This document shows, one piece after another, positions 51,155-60,444 of a DNA stretch of 64,000 nt (position 1 is its first letter; each line of letters begins with the position of its first letter). This DNA is from Kushneria pakistanensis (lineage in GTDB: Bacteria; Pseudomonadota; Gammaproteobacteria; Pseudomonadales; Halomonadaceae), in the NCBI RefSeq assembly GCF_014652795.1, contig NZ_BMZM01000001.1, positions 372,001 to 436,000 on the forward strand. The letters run 5' to 3'. The notes below the pieces were generated by a model. The model saw only the letters and a list, made by a program, of their open reading frames with translations. It did no database searches and had not been told where the DNA came from. The position numbers and the translations under genes are program-made.

Positions 51155-53077
51155 ATGAGCATCTTTGATCATGTGCAGCATCGCTTTGAGCGCACCCTGC
51201 AGGAAGAAATGAGCCTTCAGGAGTATCTGGAGCTCTGTCGCAACGATCCTGCTGCCTATGCCAGCGCTTCCGAGCGCATGCTCAAGGCCATCGGTGAGCC
51301 GGAAGTCATTGATACGGCCAAAAACCCTCGTCTTTCCCGTATTTTCTCCAACAAGCTGATTCGTCGTTATCCCGCCTTTGCCGAATTCCATGGCATGGAA
51401 GAGGCCATCGAGCAGATTGTCTCCTATTTCCGCCATGCCTCGCAGGGCTTGGAAGAGCGCAAGCAGATTCTTTATCTGCTCGGGCCGGTCGGGGGCGGGA
51501 AGTCCTCGATTGCCGAGCGCCTCAAGGCGCTCATGGAGCAGATTCCCTTTTACGCCATCAAGGACTCGCCGGTTCACGAGTCACCGCTGGGGCTTTTCAG
51601 TGCCGAGGAAGACGGCGACACGCTGGAAAGCGAATACAACATTCCCAAACGCTACATGCGCAGCGTCATGTCACCCTGGGCGGCCAAGCGTCTGCGCGAA
51701 TACGGCGGCGACATTTCCAGATTCCAGGTCGTCAAGGTCTATCCTTCCCGGCTCAATCAGATCGCGATCTCCAAGACCGAGCCGGGCGATGAGAACAATC
51801 AGGATATTTCCTCGCTGGTGGGCAAGGTCGATATTCGCAAGCTGGAGCTCTTTTCCCAGGATGACCCGGACGCCTACAGCTTCTCGGGCGGGCTCTGCCG
51901 CGCCAATCAGGGGCTGATGGAGTTCGTCGAGATGTTCAAGGCGCCCATCAAGGTGCTGCATCCACTGCTGACCGCCACCCAGGAGGGTAACTACAACCCG
52001 ACCGAAGGCATGGGCGCCATTCCCTTTGATGGCGTGATTCTGGCGCACTCCAACGAGAGCGAGTGGCAGCAGTTTCGCAATAATCGCAACAATGAGGCCT
52101 TCCTGGACCGGGTCTATATCGTCAAGGTGCCTTACTCGCTGCGCGTCTCCGAGGAGATGAAAATCTATGAAAAACTGCTGCAGCACTCCTCGCTGTCACA
52201 GGCGCCCTGTGCGCCGGATACCCTGCGGATGCTGGCGCAGTTTTCGGTGCTCTCAAGGCTCAAGGAGCCGGAAAACTCCAGCATCTACTCCAAGATGCGC
52301 ATCTATGACGGTCAGAATCTGAAGGATACCGACCCCCGCGCCCGCTCGATTCAGGAGTATCGGGACGCCGCCGGCGTGGATGAAGGCATGGAAGGGCTGT
52401 CGACCCGTTTTGCCTTCAAGATTCTCTCAAAGGTATTCAATTTCGATTCCAGCGAAGTGGCCGCCAATCCGGTGCATCTGCTGTATGTCCTCGAGCAGCG
52501 TCTCGAGCAGGAGCAATTGCCACGTGAAGTGCACGACCGCTACCTGCGCTTTATCAAGGAATATCTGGCCCCGCGCTATGTCGATTTTATCGGCAAGGAG
52601 ATCCAGACCGCTTATCTGGAATCCTACTCCGAATACGGTCAGAACATTTTTGATCGCTACGTGACCTACGCCGATTTCTGGATTCAGGATCAGGAGTTTC
52701 GTGACCCGGAAACAGGAGAGCTGCTCGATCGTCAGGCGCTCAATGAAGAGCTCGAGAAGATCGAAAAGCCGGCCGGTATTTCCAATCCGAAGGATTTCCG
52801 TCACGAGGTCGTCAACTTTGTGTTGCGCGCCCGGGCACAAAATGACGGCCTCAACCCCGGTTGGCAGTCCTATGAAAAGCTCAAGGGCGTGATCGAGCAC
52901 AAGATGTTTGCCAACACCGAAGAGCTTTTGCCGGTCATCTCGTTTAACGCCAAGGCTTCCAACGACGACCGGAGAAAACACGAGGATTTTGTCGATCGCA
53001 TGGTGGCCCGCGGTTACACCGAAAAGCAGGTGCGCCTGCTCTCGGAGTGGTATCTGCGCGTACGCAAGTCCCAATAA
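51155..53077 (+). CDS. prkA: Serine protein kinase PrkA (YeaG)
   Basis: PrkA is an AAA-type ATPase with serine-kinase activity linked to stress and stationary-phase responses. The 640-residue protein has Walker A GPVGGGKSS near residues 110-118, the AAA segment EDGDTLESEYNIPKRYM, the ANQGLMEFVEMFKAP motif and a C-terminal kinase-like region. AAGGAG lies 7 bases before the ATG. The 232-base leader (50923-51154) shows no clear sigma54 promoter. It is the first gene of prkA-yeaH-spoVR, a unit whose members are repeatedly found together in proteobacteria but whose shared task is not settled. Confidence 0.96.
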   Translation: MSIFDHVQHRFERTLQEEMSLQEYLELCRNDPAAYASASERMLKAIGEPEVIDTAKNPRLSRIFSNKLIRRYPAFAEFHGMEEAIEQIVSYFRHASQGLEERKQILYLLGPVGGGKSSIAERLKALMEQIPFYAIKDSPVHESPLGLFSAEEDGDTLESEYNIPKRYMRSVMSPWAAKRLREYGGDISRFQVVKVYPSRLNQIAISKTEPGDENNQDISSLVGKVDIRKLELFSQDDPDAYSFSGGLCRANQGLMEFVEMFKAPIKVLHPLLTATQEGNYNPTEGMGAIPFDGVILAHSNESEWQQFRNNRNNEAFLDRVYIVKVPYSLRVSEEMKIYEKLLQHSSLSQAPCAPDTLRMLAQFSVLSRLKEPENSSIYSKMRIYDGQNLKDTDPRARSIQEYRDAAGVDEGMEGLSTRFAFKILSKVFNFDSSEVAANPVHLLYVLEQRLEQEQLPREVHDRYLRFIKEYLAPRYVDFIGKEIQTAYLESYSEYGQNIFDRYVTYADFWIQDQEFRDPETGELLDRQALNEELEKIEKPAGISNPKDFRHEVVNFVLRARAQNDGLNPGWQSYEKLKGVIEHKMFANTEELLPVISFNAKASNDDRRKHEDFVDRMVARGYTEKQVRLLSEWYLRVRKSQ

Positions 53078-53158
53078 GCGGCTGGCGCCAGTCAGCCGGC
53101 GCCCATTCCCACCCTGACAAGGGGCAGCCGGTTCGATCGGTCTGCAGGAGGTGGTGAC

Positions 53159-54457
53159 GTGAGCTATTTCATCGATCGGCGCAGCAACGCCCGACACAAG
53201 AGCGCGGTCAATCGACAGCGCTTTTTGAAACGTTATCAAAAGCACATCAAGCGCGCCGTGGAGGAGTCGGTCAATCGACGCTCGATTACCGACATGGAGC
53301 GCGGCGAGAAGATCAGCATCCCGGGAAGGGATATATCCGAGCCTGTCTTTCGTCACGGGCAGGGTGGGCGACGCACCGTGGTGAGTCCGGGCAATCGTGA
53401 GTTCGCCGAGGGGGACCGGATACGTCGCCCTCACGGCGGCGGTGGGGGCGGGGGGAGCGGTGAAGGTGGTGCTTCCAGCCAGGGGGAAGGCATGGACGAG
53501 TTTGCCTTCACACTTTCCCGGGACGAGTTTTTAAGCTTTATCTTCGACGGGCTGGAATTGCCGCACCTGGAGCGAAAGCAGCTGGCCGATATGGAAGAGC
53601 GTCGACCCGTGCGTGCCGGGTTGTCCCGTCAGGGGGTGCCTGCCCGCATGAACATCGTGCGCTCGATGCGCGAGGCGCAGGCCCGGCGTATCGCCATGCG
53701 TGCGCCCATCAGACGCGCTCTGCTGGAGGCGCAAAAGGCGCTGGAAGAAGAAGAGCGCAAGGACCCGGTGCTGCGTCATCCCGGGCGGGTGCGTGAACTC
53801 AGAGATGAGATCGAGCGGCTGGAAAAACGCCTTGAAGCCGTGCCCTTCATCGATACCTATGATCTGCGCTACAACCATCTGACCGATCAGCCTCAGCCCT
53901 CCAACAAGGCGGTCATGTTCTGTGTCATGGATGTCTCGGGCTCCATGACCCAGAACCACAAGGACATCGCCAAGCGATTCTTTCTGCTGTTGTATCTTTT
54001 TCTTGAGCGCGACTACGAGCGGGTCGAGCTGGTGTTTATCCGCCATCATACGTCGGCGCGGGAAGTGGATGAGGAAGCCTTTTTCTATTCGCGGGAAACA
54101 GGCGGCACCATTGTCTCCAGTGCGTTGCATCTGCTCGATGAGATCATCGAGGCGCGCTATTCCCCGGCGCAGTGGAATCTCTATGTGGCGCAGGCCAGCG
54201 ATGGCGACAACTGGGATGACGACTCCGTGCAGTGCCGGCAGATCCTCTCGGACACGCTGATGCCAAGGCTTCAGTATTACGCCTATGTCGAAATCACCCC
54301 GCACGCCCACCAGGCGCTCTGGGACGAGTACATGTGTGTACAGGATCGTTATCCCGAGCGTTTTGCCATGCGACAGATCGTTCAGGCCGGTGATATCTAC
54401 CCGGTGTTTCGCGAACTCTTCAAAAGCCGCCAGAGCGGTCAGGAGGCTCGCACATGA
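53159..54457 (+). CDS. yeaH: YeaH, UPF0229 VWA-domain protein
   Basis: The 432-residue protein has an N-terminal basic region ([24 protein letters not shown]), a Gly-rich stretch near 97-110 and a C-terminal von Willebrand A domain with the metal motif DVSGSMT near residue 260. The GTG start is preceded by GGAGGTGGTGAC. Its stop overlaps the spoVR start (ATGA). YeaH and PrkA are a conserved pair and the genes are needed for the nitrogen-starvation response in E. coli; the biochemical role of YeaH is unknown. Confidence 0.95.
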   Translation: MSYFIDRRSNARHKSAVNRQRFLKRYQKHIKRAVEESVNRRSITDMERGEKISIPGRDISEPVFRHGQGGRRTVVSPGNREFAEGDRIRRPHGGGGGGGSGEGGASSQGEGMDEFAFTLSRDEFLSFIFDGLELPHLERKQLADMEERRPVRAGLSRQGVPARMNIVRSMREAQARRIAMRAPIRRALLEAQKALEEEERKDPVLRHPGRVRELRDEIERLEKRLEAVPFIDTYDLRYNHLTDQPQPSNKAVMFCVMDVSGSMTQNHKDIAKRFFLLLYLFLERDYERVELVFIRHHTSAREVDEEAFFYSRETGGTIVSSALHLLDEIIEARYSPAQWNLYVAQASDGDNWDDDSVQCRQILSDTLMPRLQYYAYVEITPHAHQALWDEYMCVQDRYPERFAMRQIVQAGDIYPVFRELFKSRQSGQEART

Positions 54458-56004
54458 GCACATCCTACAGGCCAACGCATGATGAGGATTTTCTGGGCCA
54501 GGGGTCGGACTGGTCCTTTGACGATCTGGAATATTATGAGCGCGAGATCGCGCGCATTGCCGGCGAATATCGCCTGGAGACCTATCCCAATCAGATCGAG
54601 ATCATCACCTCCGAGCAGATGATGGATGCCTACTCCAGCATTGGCATGCCGGTGGGGTACAGTCACTGGTCGTTCGGCAAGCAGTTTCTGTCTGTCGAGC
54701 AGGCCTACAAGCGAGGGCAAATGGGACTGGCCTATGAGCTGGTAATCAACTCCGACCCCTGCATCGCCTATCTGATGGAAGAAAATACCCTGATGATGCA
54801 GATTCTGGTCATGGCGCACGCCTGCCATGGCCACAACTCCTTTTTCAAGGGCAACTACCTCTTCCGCGCCTGGACCGATGCCTCCGCCATTGTCGACTAT
54901 CTGGTCTTTGCCCGTCGCTATGTCAGCGAGTGTGAAGAGCGCCATGGCGTTGAGGCCGTCGAGCAGCTGCTGGATGCCTGTCATGCACTGCAGAATCAGG
55001 GTGTGGATCGCTACAAGCGACCTTCTCCCATTTCGGCCGAAGAGGAGGCGCGTCGTCAGCAGGCACGTGAAAGCTATCTGCAGCAGCAGATCAATACGCT
55101 CTGGAGCACCATTCCTCAACTGCGCGCAGTGGATGCCGCCCAGGGCACCGATGATGTGCTGGGATTGCATGAGCGTCCACGCTACCCCTCCGAGCCCCAG
55201 GAAAACCTGCTCTATTTCATCGAAAAGAACGCGCCGCTGCTGGCCCCCTGGCAGCGAGAGATCGTGCGCATCGTGCGCAAGCTCGCGCAGTATTTTTATC
55301 CGCAGCGTCAGACGCAGGTCATGAATGAAGGCTGGGCCACCTTCTGGCACTACAACATCATGCATCGCCTTTACGATGAGAAGCTGATCAATGAAGGGGT
55401 GATGCTGGAGTTTCTGCAGTCGCATACGGCCGTGGTCGCGCAGCCAGGCTTTGACAGTCACTGGTATAACGGCATCAATCCCTACGCGCTGGGATTTGCC
55501 ATGTTCAGCGATATACAGCGTATCTGTACTGCTCCGACCGAGGAGGATCGAGCATGGTTCCCGGCAATGGCCGGCAGCGACTGGCTCGACACGGTCCATT
55601 TTGCCATGCGCAACTTCAAGGATGAATCCTTTATCCAGCAGTTCCTGTCGCCGAAGGTCATCAGGGACATGAAACTTTTTGCCCTGCTTGATGATGATCA
55701 GGATGACATGATGGAAATCTCGGCCATTCATGATGATCGTGGCTACAAGCGCATTCGCGAGGCGCTGTCACTCCAGTACTCACTGAGTCACAGGGAGCCC
55801 GATATTCAGGTCTGGGCGGCCAGGATTCATGGCGACCGCTCACTGGTGCTGCGTCACGAACGAACACAGCGGCGCGGGCTGGAAGCATCATTTTCATCGG
55901 TCATGCATCATCTTTATCAGCTATGGGGGTTTCCCATCGTGCTGGAAGTGGTCGAGGCGGGAGAGGTAGTGGATACGCATCACTGGCCACAGAATTTCGA
56001 ATAA
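54454..56004 (+). CDS. spoVR: SpoVR family protein (YcgB)
   Basis: The 516-residue soluble protein has the family core: [32 protein letters not shown], the His-rich [17 protein letters not shown] and [20 protein letters not shown], with several His/Glu that look metal-binding. The name comes from Bacillus spore-cortex genes, but no spores are formed here; the function in this group is unknown. The ATG overlaps yeaH. A terminator follows, closing the prkA-yeaH-spoVR unit. Confidence 0.95.
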   Translation: MSTSYRPTHDEDFLGQGSDWSFDDLEYYEREIARIAGEYRLETYPNQIEIITSEQMMDAYSSIGMPVGYSHWSFGKQFLSVEQAYKRGQMGLAYELVINSDPCIAYLMEENTLMMQILVMAHACHGHNSFFKGNYLFRAWTDASAIVDYLVFARRYVSECEERHGVEAVEQLLDACHALQNQGVDRYKRPSPISAEEEARRQQARESYLQQQINTLWSTIPQLRAVDAAQGTDDVLGLHERPRYPSEPQENLLYFIEKNAPLLAPWQREIVRIVRKLAQYFYPQRQTQVMNEGWATFWHYNIMHRLYDEKLINEGVMLEFLQSHTAVVAQPGFDSHWYNGINPYALGFAMFSDIQRICTAPTEEDRAWFPAMAGSDWLDTVHFAMRNFKDESFIQQFLSPKVIRDMKLFALLDDDQDDMMEISAIHDDRGYKRIREALSLQYSLSHREPDIQVWAARIHGDRSLVLRHERTQRRGLEASFSSVMHHLYQLWGFPIVLEVVEAGEVVDTHHWPQNFE

Positions 56005-56041
56005 CCGGACCTTCTTGTACGTATTGTACGCTGTCATGCAT

Positions 56042-56065
56042 AACGGGCCTTGTGGCCCGTTTTTT
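56042..56065 (+). terminator. Intrinsic terminator of the prkA-yeaH-spoVR unit
   Basis: An 8-bp stem AACGGGCC/GGCCCGTT with a TTGT loop and T tract lies 38 bases after the spoVR stop. Confidence 0.87.
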
Positions 56066-56172
56066 CGTGTTATATCAGCAGCCTGCTATTGACTGAGGTA
56101 TACTCGCCGCCGCCTGAAGGGGCGACTTTGAGAATACAGTGGTTTTTGAAAATAAAGTGGCAGGGGATGGAT

Positions 56173-57033
56173 ATGGCGCGGCGACGCCCAGGGCTTTTAA
56201 AGCGTTTCAGGCGCATGAGCGGCGTAGGACTCATGACGACGGCGGTCCTCTATGGGCTCTGGTATTACCAGGAGCGTACGTACTGGGAACAGATGAGCTG
56301 GATGGGGACGCCCCAGGCCGAGGTCTGGTATGAGTGGAAAACGCTCAATCGTACGCTGCGAAACGATGGTTTCCTGACGGGGTGGTCGGATCTGCGGGCC
56401 AATCCACTCTGGACCGTTTACCGCCTGGATCGGGTGGATCGTCCCTCCATCGGGTCGCGTCCCGGGCATTTCAGCGATGACTGGCGCACGCTCTGGCCGG
56501 TAAGCTCTGATGACTATACCGGCAGTGGCTATGACCGCGGTCATCAGGCACCCAATTACGCGATCGCCGCCGTCCATGGTCGTCAGGCACAGCTCGATAC
56601 CTTTCAGATGAGCAACATATCGCCCCAAAAACCCGATCTCAACCGGCGTGTATGGCAGCGACTGGAAGAGGTGGTCATCGATCATTTTGCCGCGCGGTTT
56701 GGCACCATCTGGGTGACCACCGGCCCCATCTTCGATGACCCCATCAAGCGTATGTCATCGTTTATCGAAATTCCGGATGCCTTTTACAAGATCATTGTAG
56801 CGCCGGGTAACGCCAGCACGCCGCCAAAAATGCTTGCCTTTATCGTGCCGCAAAATGTGCGTGGTGATGAGCCACTCGATCGTTTTCTAGTCAGCGTCAA
56901 TGACATCGAGGCCCGCACCGGGTTCAATTTTTTTAGTGAACTGCCCGACGATATTGCCGATCAGCTGGAGTCAGGAATCGATACGCAGGGCTGGGGACTT
57001 GAAAGTGTGGCGCGACAGCCTGCCCGCTTTTAA
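56173..57033 (+). CDS. Membrane-anchored DNA/RNA non-specific endonuclease
   Basis: The 286-residue protein has one hydrophobic segment near the N-terminus (about 19-35, GVGLMTTAVLYGLWYYQ) that looks like an uncleaved signal anchor, placing the enzyme in the periplasm. The beta-beta-alpha-metal nuclease motif is DRGHQAPN, with the His general base, followed by FQMSNISPQKPDLNRRVW with the metal-binding Asn and IWVTTGPIFDD. It matches the NucA/NucM family. ATG 56173 has AGGGG 6 bases upstream; ATG 56167 and TTG 56128 are in-frame alternatives. It follows a terminator and is monocistronic. Confidence 0.88.
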   Translation: MARRRPGLLKRFRRMSGVGLMTTAVLYGLWYYQERTYWEQMSWMGTPQAEVWYEWKTLNRTLRNDGFLTGWSDLRANPLWTVYRLDRVDRPSIGSRPGHFSDDWRTLWPVSSDDYTGSGYDRGHQAPNYAIAAVHGRQAQLDTFQMSNISPQKPDLNRRVWQRLEEVVIDHFAARFGTIWVTTGPIFDDPIKRMSSFIEIPDAFYKIIVAPGNASTPPKMLAFIVPQNVRGDEPLDRFLVSVNDIEARTGFNFFSELPDDIADQLESGIDTQGWGLESVARQPARF

Positions 57034-57213
57034 TGGGAGCCTGTCATGGCGCTGGCATAAGGCGGTGTCGTGGCAGTATCAGAATTGCAGGCATGCTGAA
57101 AACGCCAGAGCACACAGCGAGGCCGATGCGTCATGGGGGAGAAAGTAGCCGGAAATAGCGATCAGGAAAGACCGGCACAACAAATCAATAGGGGGAGAAA
57201 GCAGGATAAAACA

Positions 57214-57300
57214 TGGTGCCCGGGAAAGGACTTGAACCTTCACGACCATACGGTCACTAGCACCTGAAGCTAGCGCGTCTACCAATTCCGCCACCCGGGC
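57214..57300 (-). tRNA. tRNA-Leu(CAG): tRNA-Leu (anticodon CAG), copy nearest the nuclease
   Basis: A class II tRNA with a long variable arm, loop TTCAGGT and encoded CCA. The acceptor stem GCCCGGG/CCCGGGC differs from the other two by a compensated pair. Confidence 0.97.
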
Positions 57301-57348
57301 AGGGTGTCAGCAGTCCTGAGACTGTGATGAAAGCGATGCCTGATCAAC

Positions 57349-57435
57349 TGGTGCCCGGAAGAGGACTTGAACCTCCACGACCATACGGTCACTAGCACCT
57401 GAAGCTAGCGCGTCTACCAATTCCGCCATCCGGGC
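57349..57435 (-). tRNA. tRNA-Leu(CAG): tRNA-Leu (anticodon CAG), middle copy
   Basis: A full class II cloverleaf with CCA. It has an extra T-stem pair change (GGAGG with CCTCT) relative to its neighbours. Confidence 0.97.
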
Positions 57436-57514
57436 GTTGATCATGCTGTACTGCACTTACCTGAATCAGACAGGGCAATGTCTCTGTCTTTTCACCGTCT
57501 CGACTATTTTGAGA

Positions 57515-57601
57515 TGGTGCCCGGAAAAGGACTTGAACCTTCACGACCATACGGTCACTAGCACCTGAAGCTAGCGCGTCTACCAATTCCGCCATCCGGG
57601 C
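57515..57601 (-). tRNA. tRNA-Leu(CAG): tRNA-Leu (anticodon CAG), copy nearest the promoter
   Basis: A full class II cloverleaf with CCA. It is the first transcribed copy of the minus-strand cluster. Confidence 0.97.
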
Positions 57602-57613
57602 AGGTGGGCCGAA

Positions 57614-57641
57614 ATAATACGCAATTTTTTGGGCGATGCAA
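57614..57641 (-). promoter_or_regulatory. Promoter of the tRNA-Leu cluster
   Basis: On the minus strand TTGCAT (57636-57641) and TATTAT (57614-57619) have a 16-base spacer, 12 bases before the first tRNA-Leu. A GC-containing discriminator follows. Confidence 0.7.
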
Positions 57642-57706
57642 GAGGTAATGGCCTGCAAAAAGGCATTTTTTTAGATGCCGCAATATTTTCAGGTTAATAA
57701 AGGGGT

Positions 57707-57735
57707 TTGGGTCGTCCTGTCGAGACCGCTATAAT
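57707..57735 (+). promoter_or_regulatory. rnr promoter
   Basis: TTGGGT (57707-57712), 17 bases and a perfect TATAAT (57730-57735) lie 94 bases before the rnr ATG. Confidence 0.65.
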
Positions 57736-57828
57736 CTGGATCATGAAGACAAGACATCACATCATCCCGCGCCCGCTGCTCGCCATCTTGCCCGGTATCA
57801 CAAGACAACCATTTCAGGGAAGCAATCT

Positions 57829-60444
57829 ATGAGTCAATGGACGCCAGCCGACGATCCGCAGGCGGAACGTGAGGCCAGTCAATATGACAACCCGGTCCCC
57901 AGTCGTGAATACCTGCTACAGATTCTGACCGAGCATGGCAAGCCGATCACGCATGAGCATGTCAGTCAGTTGCTGGGCATCGAGGATGAGGATCGCCTGG
58001 AGGCGGTTCGCCGTCGCCTGTCTGCCATGGAACGTGACGGACAGATCCTGCGTCATAAAAGCGGGGCCTTCGAAATCATCGATCCCGATCTATTGCTGGA
58101 TGGCCGCGTGGTAGGCCATCGCGATGGCATTGGTTTTTTTGTGCGTGATGACAAGCAAAAACCGGATCTGGTCATTCCGCCTCGCCAAATGCGGCGTCTT
58201 TTTGACGGTGATCGTGTCCGTGTGCGTGTCAGCGGCAAGGACCGTCGCGGCCGGGAAGAGGCCAGCGTCAACGAGATTCTGGAGCGTAATACGCCCAGCC
58301 TGATCGGACTGTATCGCAAGCGCGGCAGCGATATTGCCGTGGTGGTGCCCGAGAACAGCCGTATTGCCCATGAAATCATCATCGAGGAAGGGTCAGCCAA
58401 CGGCGCCGAAGATGGTCAGGTGGTCGAGGTGCGCATCACCACGCAGCCCGGTCTGCGCCAGCAGCCCATCGGTGAGGTCACCGAGGTGCTGGGCGAACGC
58501 ATGGACCCCGGCATGGAAATCGACATCGCCATTCGCGAGCATGATATCCCTGCCGAATTCCCGGTAGAGGTGCTTGATCAGATTCGCGACATGAGTGAAG
58601 AGGTTCGCGAGGAAGACAAGCACCATCGTGTTGATCTGCGTGAACTGCCGCTGGTGACCATTGATGGCGAAGATGCCAGGGATTTTGACGACGCCGTTCA
58701 TGCCTGGAAGACGAAGTCCGGCGGCTGGAAGCTGATCGTCGCCATTGCCGACGTCTCGCACTATGTCGAGGTGGATTCGCCACTGGATCGCGAGGCTTGG
58801 CAGCGCGGCAACTCGGTCTATTTCCCCGGGCAGGTCGTGCCCATGCTGCCGGAAATTTTGTCCAACGGGCTGTGCTCGATCAACCCGGACACCGACAGGC
58901 TTTGCATGGTCTGTGAAATGAATATTTCGCAGCGTGGCGAGATCAGCCGATACAAGTTTTATGAAGGTGTCATGCGCTCGCATGCGCGGCTGACCTACAA
59001 CAAGGTTGGCACCATGCTGGAAGATGCCGACAGCGAGGAAGGTCAGGCCCTGCGCAGCGAATACGCGCATGTGGTCAAGCCGCTGGAAGCGTTGCATGGG
59101 CTGTATCAGACGTTGCGTCAGGCACGTACCGTGCGCGGGGCGATCGACTTCGAGACGACAGAAACCCAGATCGTTTTCAATGATCAGCGCAAGATCGAGC
59201 GTATCGTGCCGCGTACCCGCAACGACGCGCACAAGCTGATCGAGGAATGCATGCTGGCTGCCAACGTGGCGACCGCGCGCTTTCTGGAAAAGCACAAGCT
59301 GCCGGCACTCTATCGTGTCCATGCCTCGCCCTCTGACGAAAAGCTGGCAACGCTGCGTGCTTTCCTTGGAGAGCTGGGTCTGACACTGGGCGCCAGCGGC
59401 GAGAAGGGCAAGTCCACTCCACAGGATTTCCAGAATCTGCGTGAAGTGATCAATGATCGCCCGGATGCCGATATTATCCAGACGGTCATGCTGCGCAGCA
59501 TGAATCAGGCGGTTTATTCGCCGCATAACGAAGGGCACTTCGGGCTGTCGTACGCTGCCTACGCGCACTTTACGTCGCCGATTCGACGCTATCCCGACCT
59601 GCTGGTGCATCGCGCCATCCGTTCGGTCATCCGCAGTCAGCGTGATTCGTCCAACGTCCAGCGTGTGGAAGGCGCGCCAGACAACGAGCCGCAGCGCTGG
59701 TGTCCGTACAATTTTGAGCAGATGGTCGCCATGGGGGAACACTGTTCAATGACCGAGCGCCGCGCCGATGAAGCCACTCGTGATGTCGAGGACTGGCTCA
59801 AGTGCGAGTTCATGGCCGACAAGGTCGGTGACGTCTTTGAAGGCGCGATTGCCTCGGTGACCCAGTTCGGTCTGTTTGTTCGGCTCAATGAGCATTTCGT
59901 CGAGGGGCTGGTACACATTACCAACCTGCCTTCTGACTATTACCAGTTTGAACCCGAGCGGCATCAGCTCAGGGGAGACCGCACCGGCGTGACCTACCGT
60001 CTGGGTGATGGTGTCACCGTTCAGGTTGCCCGCGTTGATCTTGATGATCGCAAGATCGATTTCATGCTGACCGATGCAAAACCCCAGTCCCGGCGTCGCA
60101 TACGCAAGCCCGGTACCGATGCCGCAACTGGTGATGGCACGGCACCTGCCGCTGCGGAGACGCCGAGCAAAAAGCGTCGCAAGTCCCGCCCGGGCAAAAA
60201 GGAGCGCCTGCGTCGCCGTGAAGAAAAGGTGGCTGAAAGCGGCGCAACAAAGGCAACTGATACGTTAAGGGCTGAAGAAGACGCGGCGGCACGTAAGCCT
60301 CGCAAGCGCAGCGACAAGTCAGCCGGTGCCGAGAGTAGTGAGTCTGGCAAGAACAAGCCTGATGCCGGTAAAGGCAAGGGCAGGAGTAAAAGCGGTGCCG
60401 GCAAGGGCAAGCGTGATACTGGGAAGGGTCGTCAGAAGTCATGA
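57829..60444 (+). CDS. rnr: Ribonuclease R
   Basis: RNase R is a 3'-5' exoribonuclease that degrades structured RNA and takes part in rRNA and tmRNA quality control. The 871-residue protein has an N-terminal helix-turn-helix region, two cold-shock domains, the RNB core with the metal-binding DGEDARDFDD motif near 280-288, an S1 domain (GDVFEGAIASVTQFGLFVRL) and a long Lys/Ser-rich tail from about 755. The ATG follows AGGGAAGCAATCT. The stop overlaps the rlmB ATG (ATGA), and the order rnr-rlmB is conserved. Confidence 0.97.
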   Translation: MSQWTPADDPQAEREASQYDNPVPSREYLLQILTEHGKPITHEHVSQLLGIEDEDRLEAVRRRLSAMERDGQILRHKSGAFEIIDPDLLLDGRVVGHRDGIGFFVRDDKQKPDLVIPPRQMRRLFDGDRVRVRVSGKDRRGREEASVNEILERNTPSLIGLYRKRGSDIAVVVPENSRIAHEIIIEEGSANGAEDGQVVEVRITTQPGLRQQPIGEVTEVLGERMDPGMEIDIAIREHDIPAEFPVEVLDQIRDMSEEVREEDKHHRVDLRELPLVTIDGEDARDFDDAVHAWKTKSGGWKLIVAIADVSHYVEVDSPLDREAWQRGNSVYFPGQVVPMLPEILSNGLCSINPDTDRLCMVCEMNISQRGEISRYKFYEGVMRSHARLTYNKVGTMLEDADSEEGQALRSEYAHVVKPLEALHGLYQTLRQARTVRGAIDFETTETQIVFNDQRKIERIVPRTRNDAHKLIEECMLAANVATARFLEKHKLPALYRVHASPSDEKLATLRAFLGELGLTLGASGEKGKSTPQDFQNLREVINDRPDADIIQTVMLRSMNQAVYSPHNEGHFGLSYAAYAHFTSPIRRYPDLLVHRAIRSVIRSQRDSSNVQRVEGAPDNEPQRWCPYNFEQMVAMGEHCSMTERRADEATRDVEDWLKCEFMADKVGDVFEGAIASVTQFGLFVRLNEHFVEGLVHITNLPSDYYQFEPERHQLRGDRTGVTYRLGDGVTVQVARVDLDDRKIDFMLTDAKPQSRRRIRKPGTDAATGDGTAPAAAETPSKKRRKSRPGKKERLRRREEKVAESGATKATDTLRAEEDAAARKPRKRSDKSAGAESSESGKNKPDAGKGKGRSKSGAGKGKRDTGKGRQKS

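Noticed and set aside
54439-55731. A 430-codon open frame antisense to spoVR, with similar ones against rnr (58393-59742), purL and rsmJ
   Set aside because: Same explanation: GC-rich third positions leave few stops on the opposite strand. No motifs or start signals support them.
54454-56004. spoVR taken as evidence of sporulation
   Set aside because: The family is common in non-spore-forming proteobacteria, and no other sporulation gene is present.
56173-57033. Nuclease considered as a toxin or colicin-type effector
   Set aside because: No immunity gene, no receptor or secretion domains; only one anchor helix and the nuclease domain are visible.
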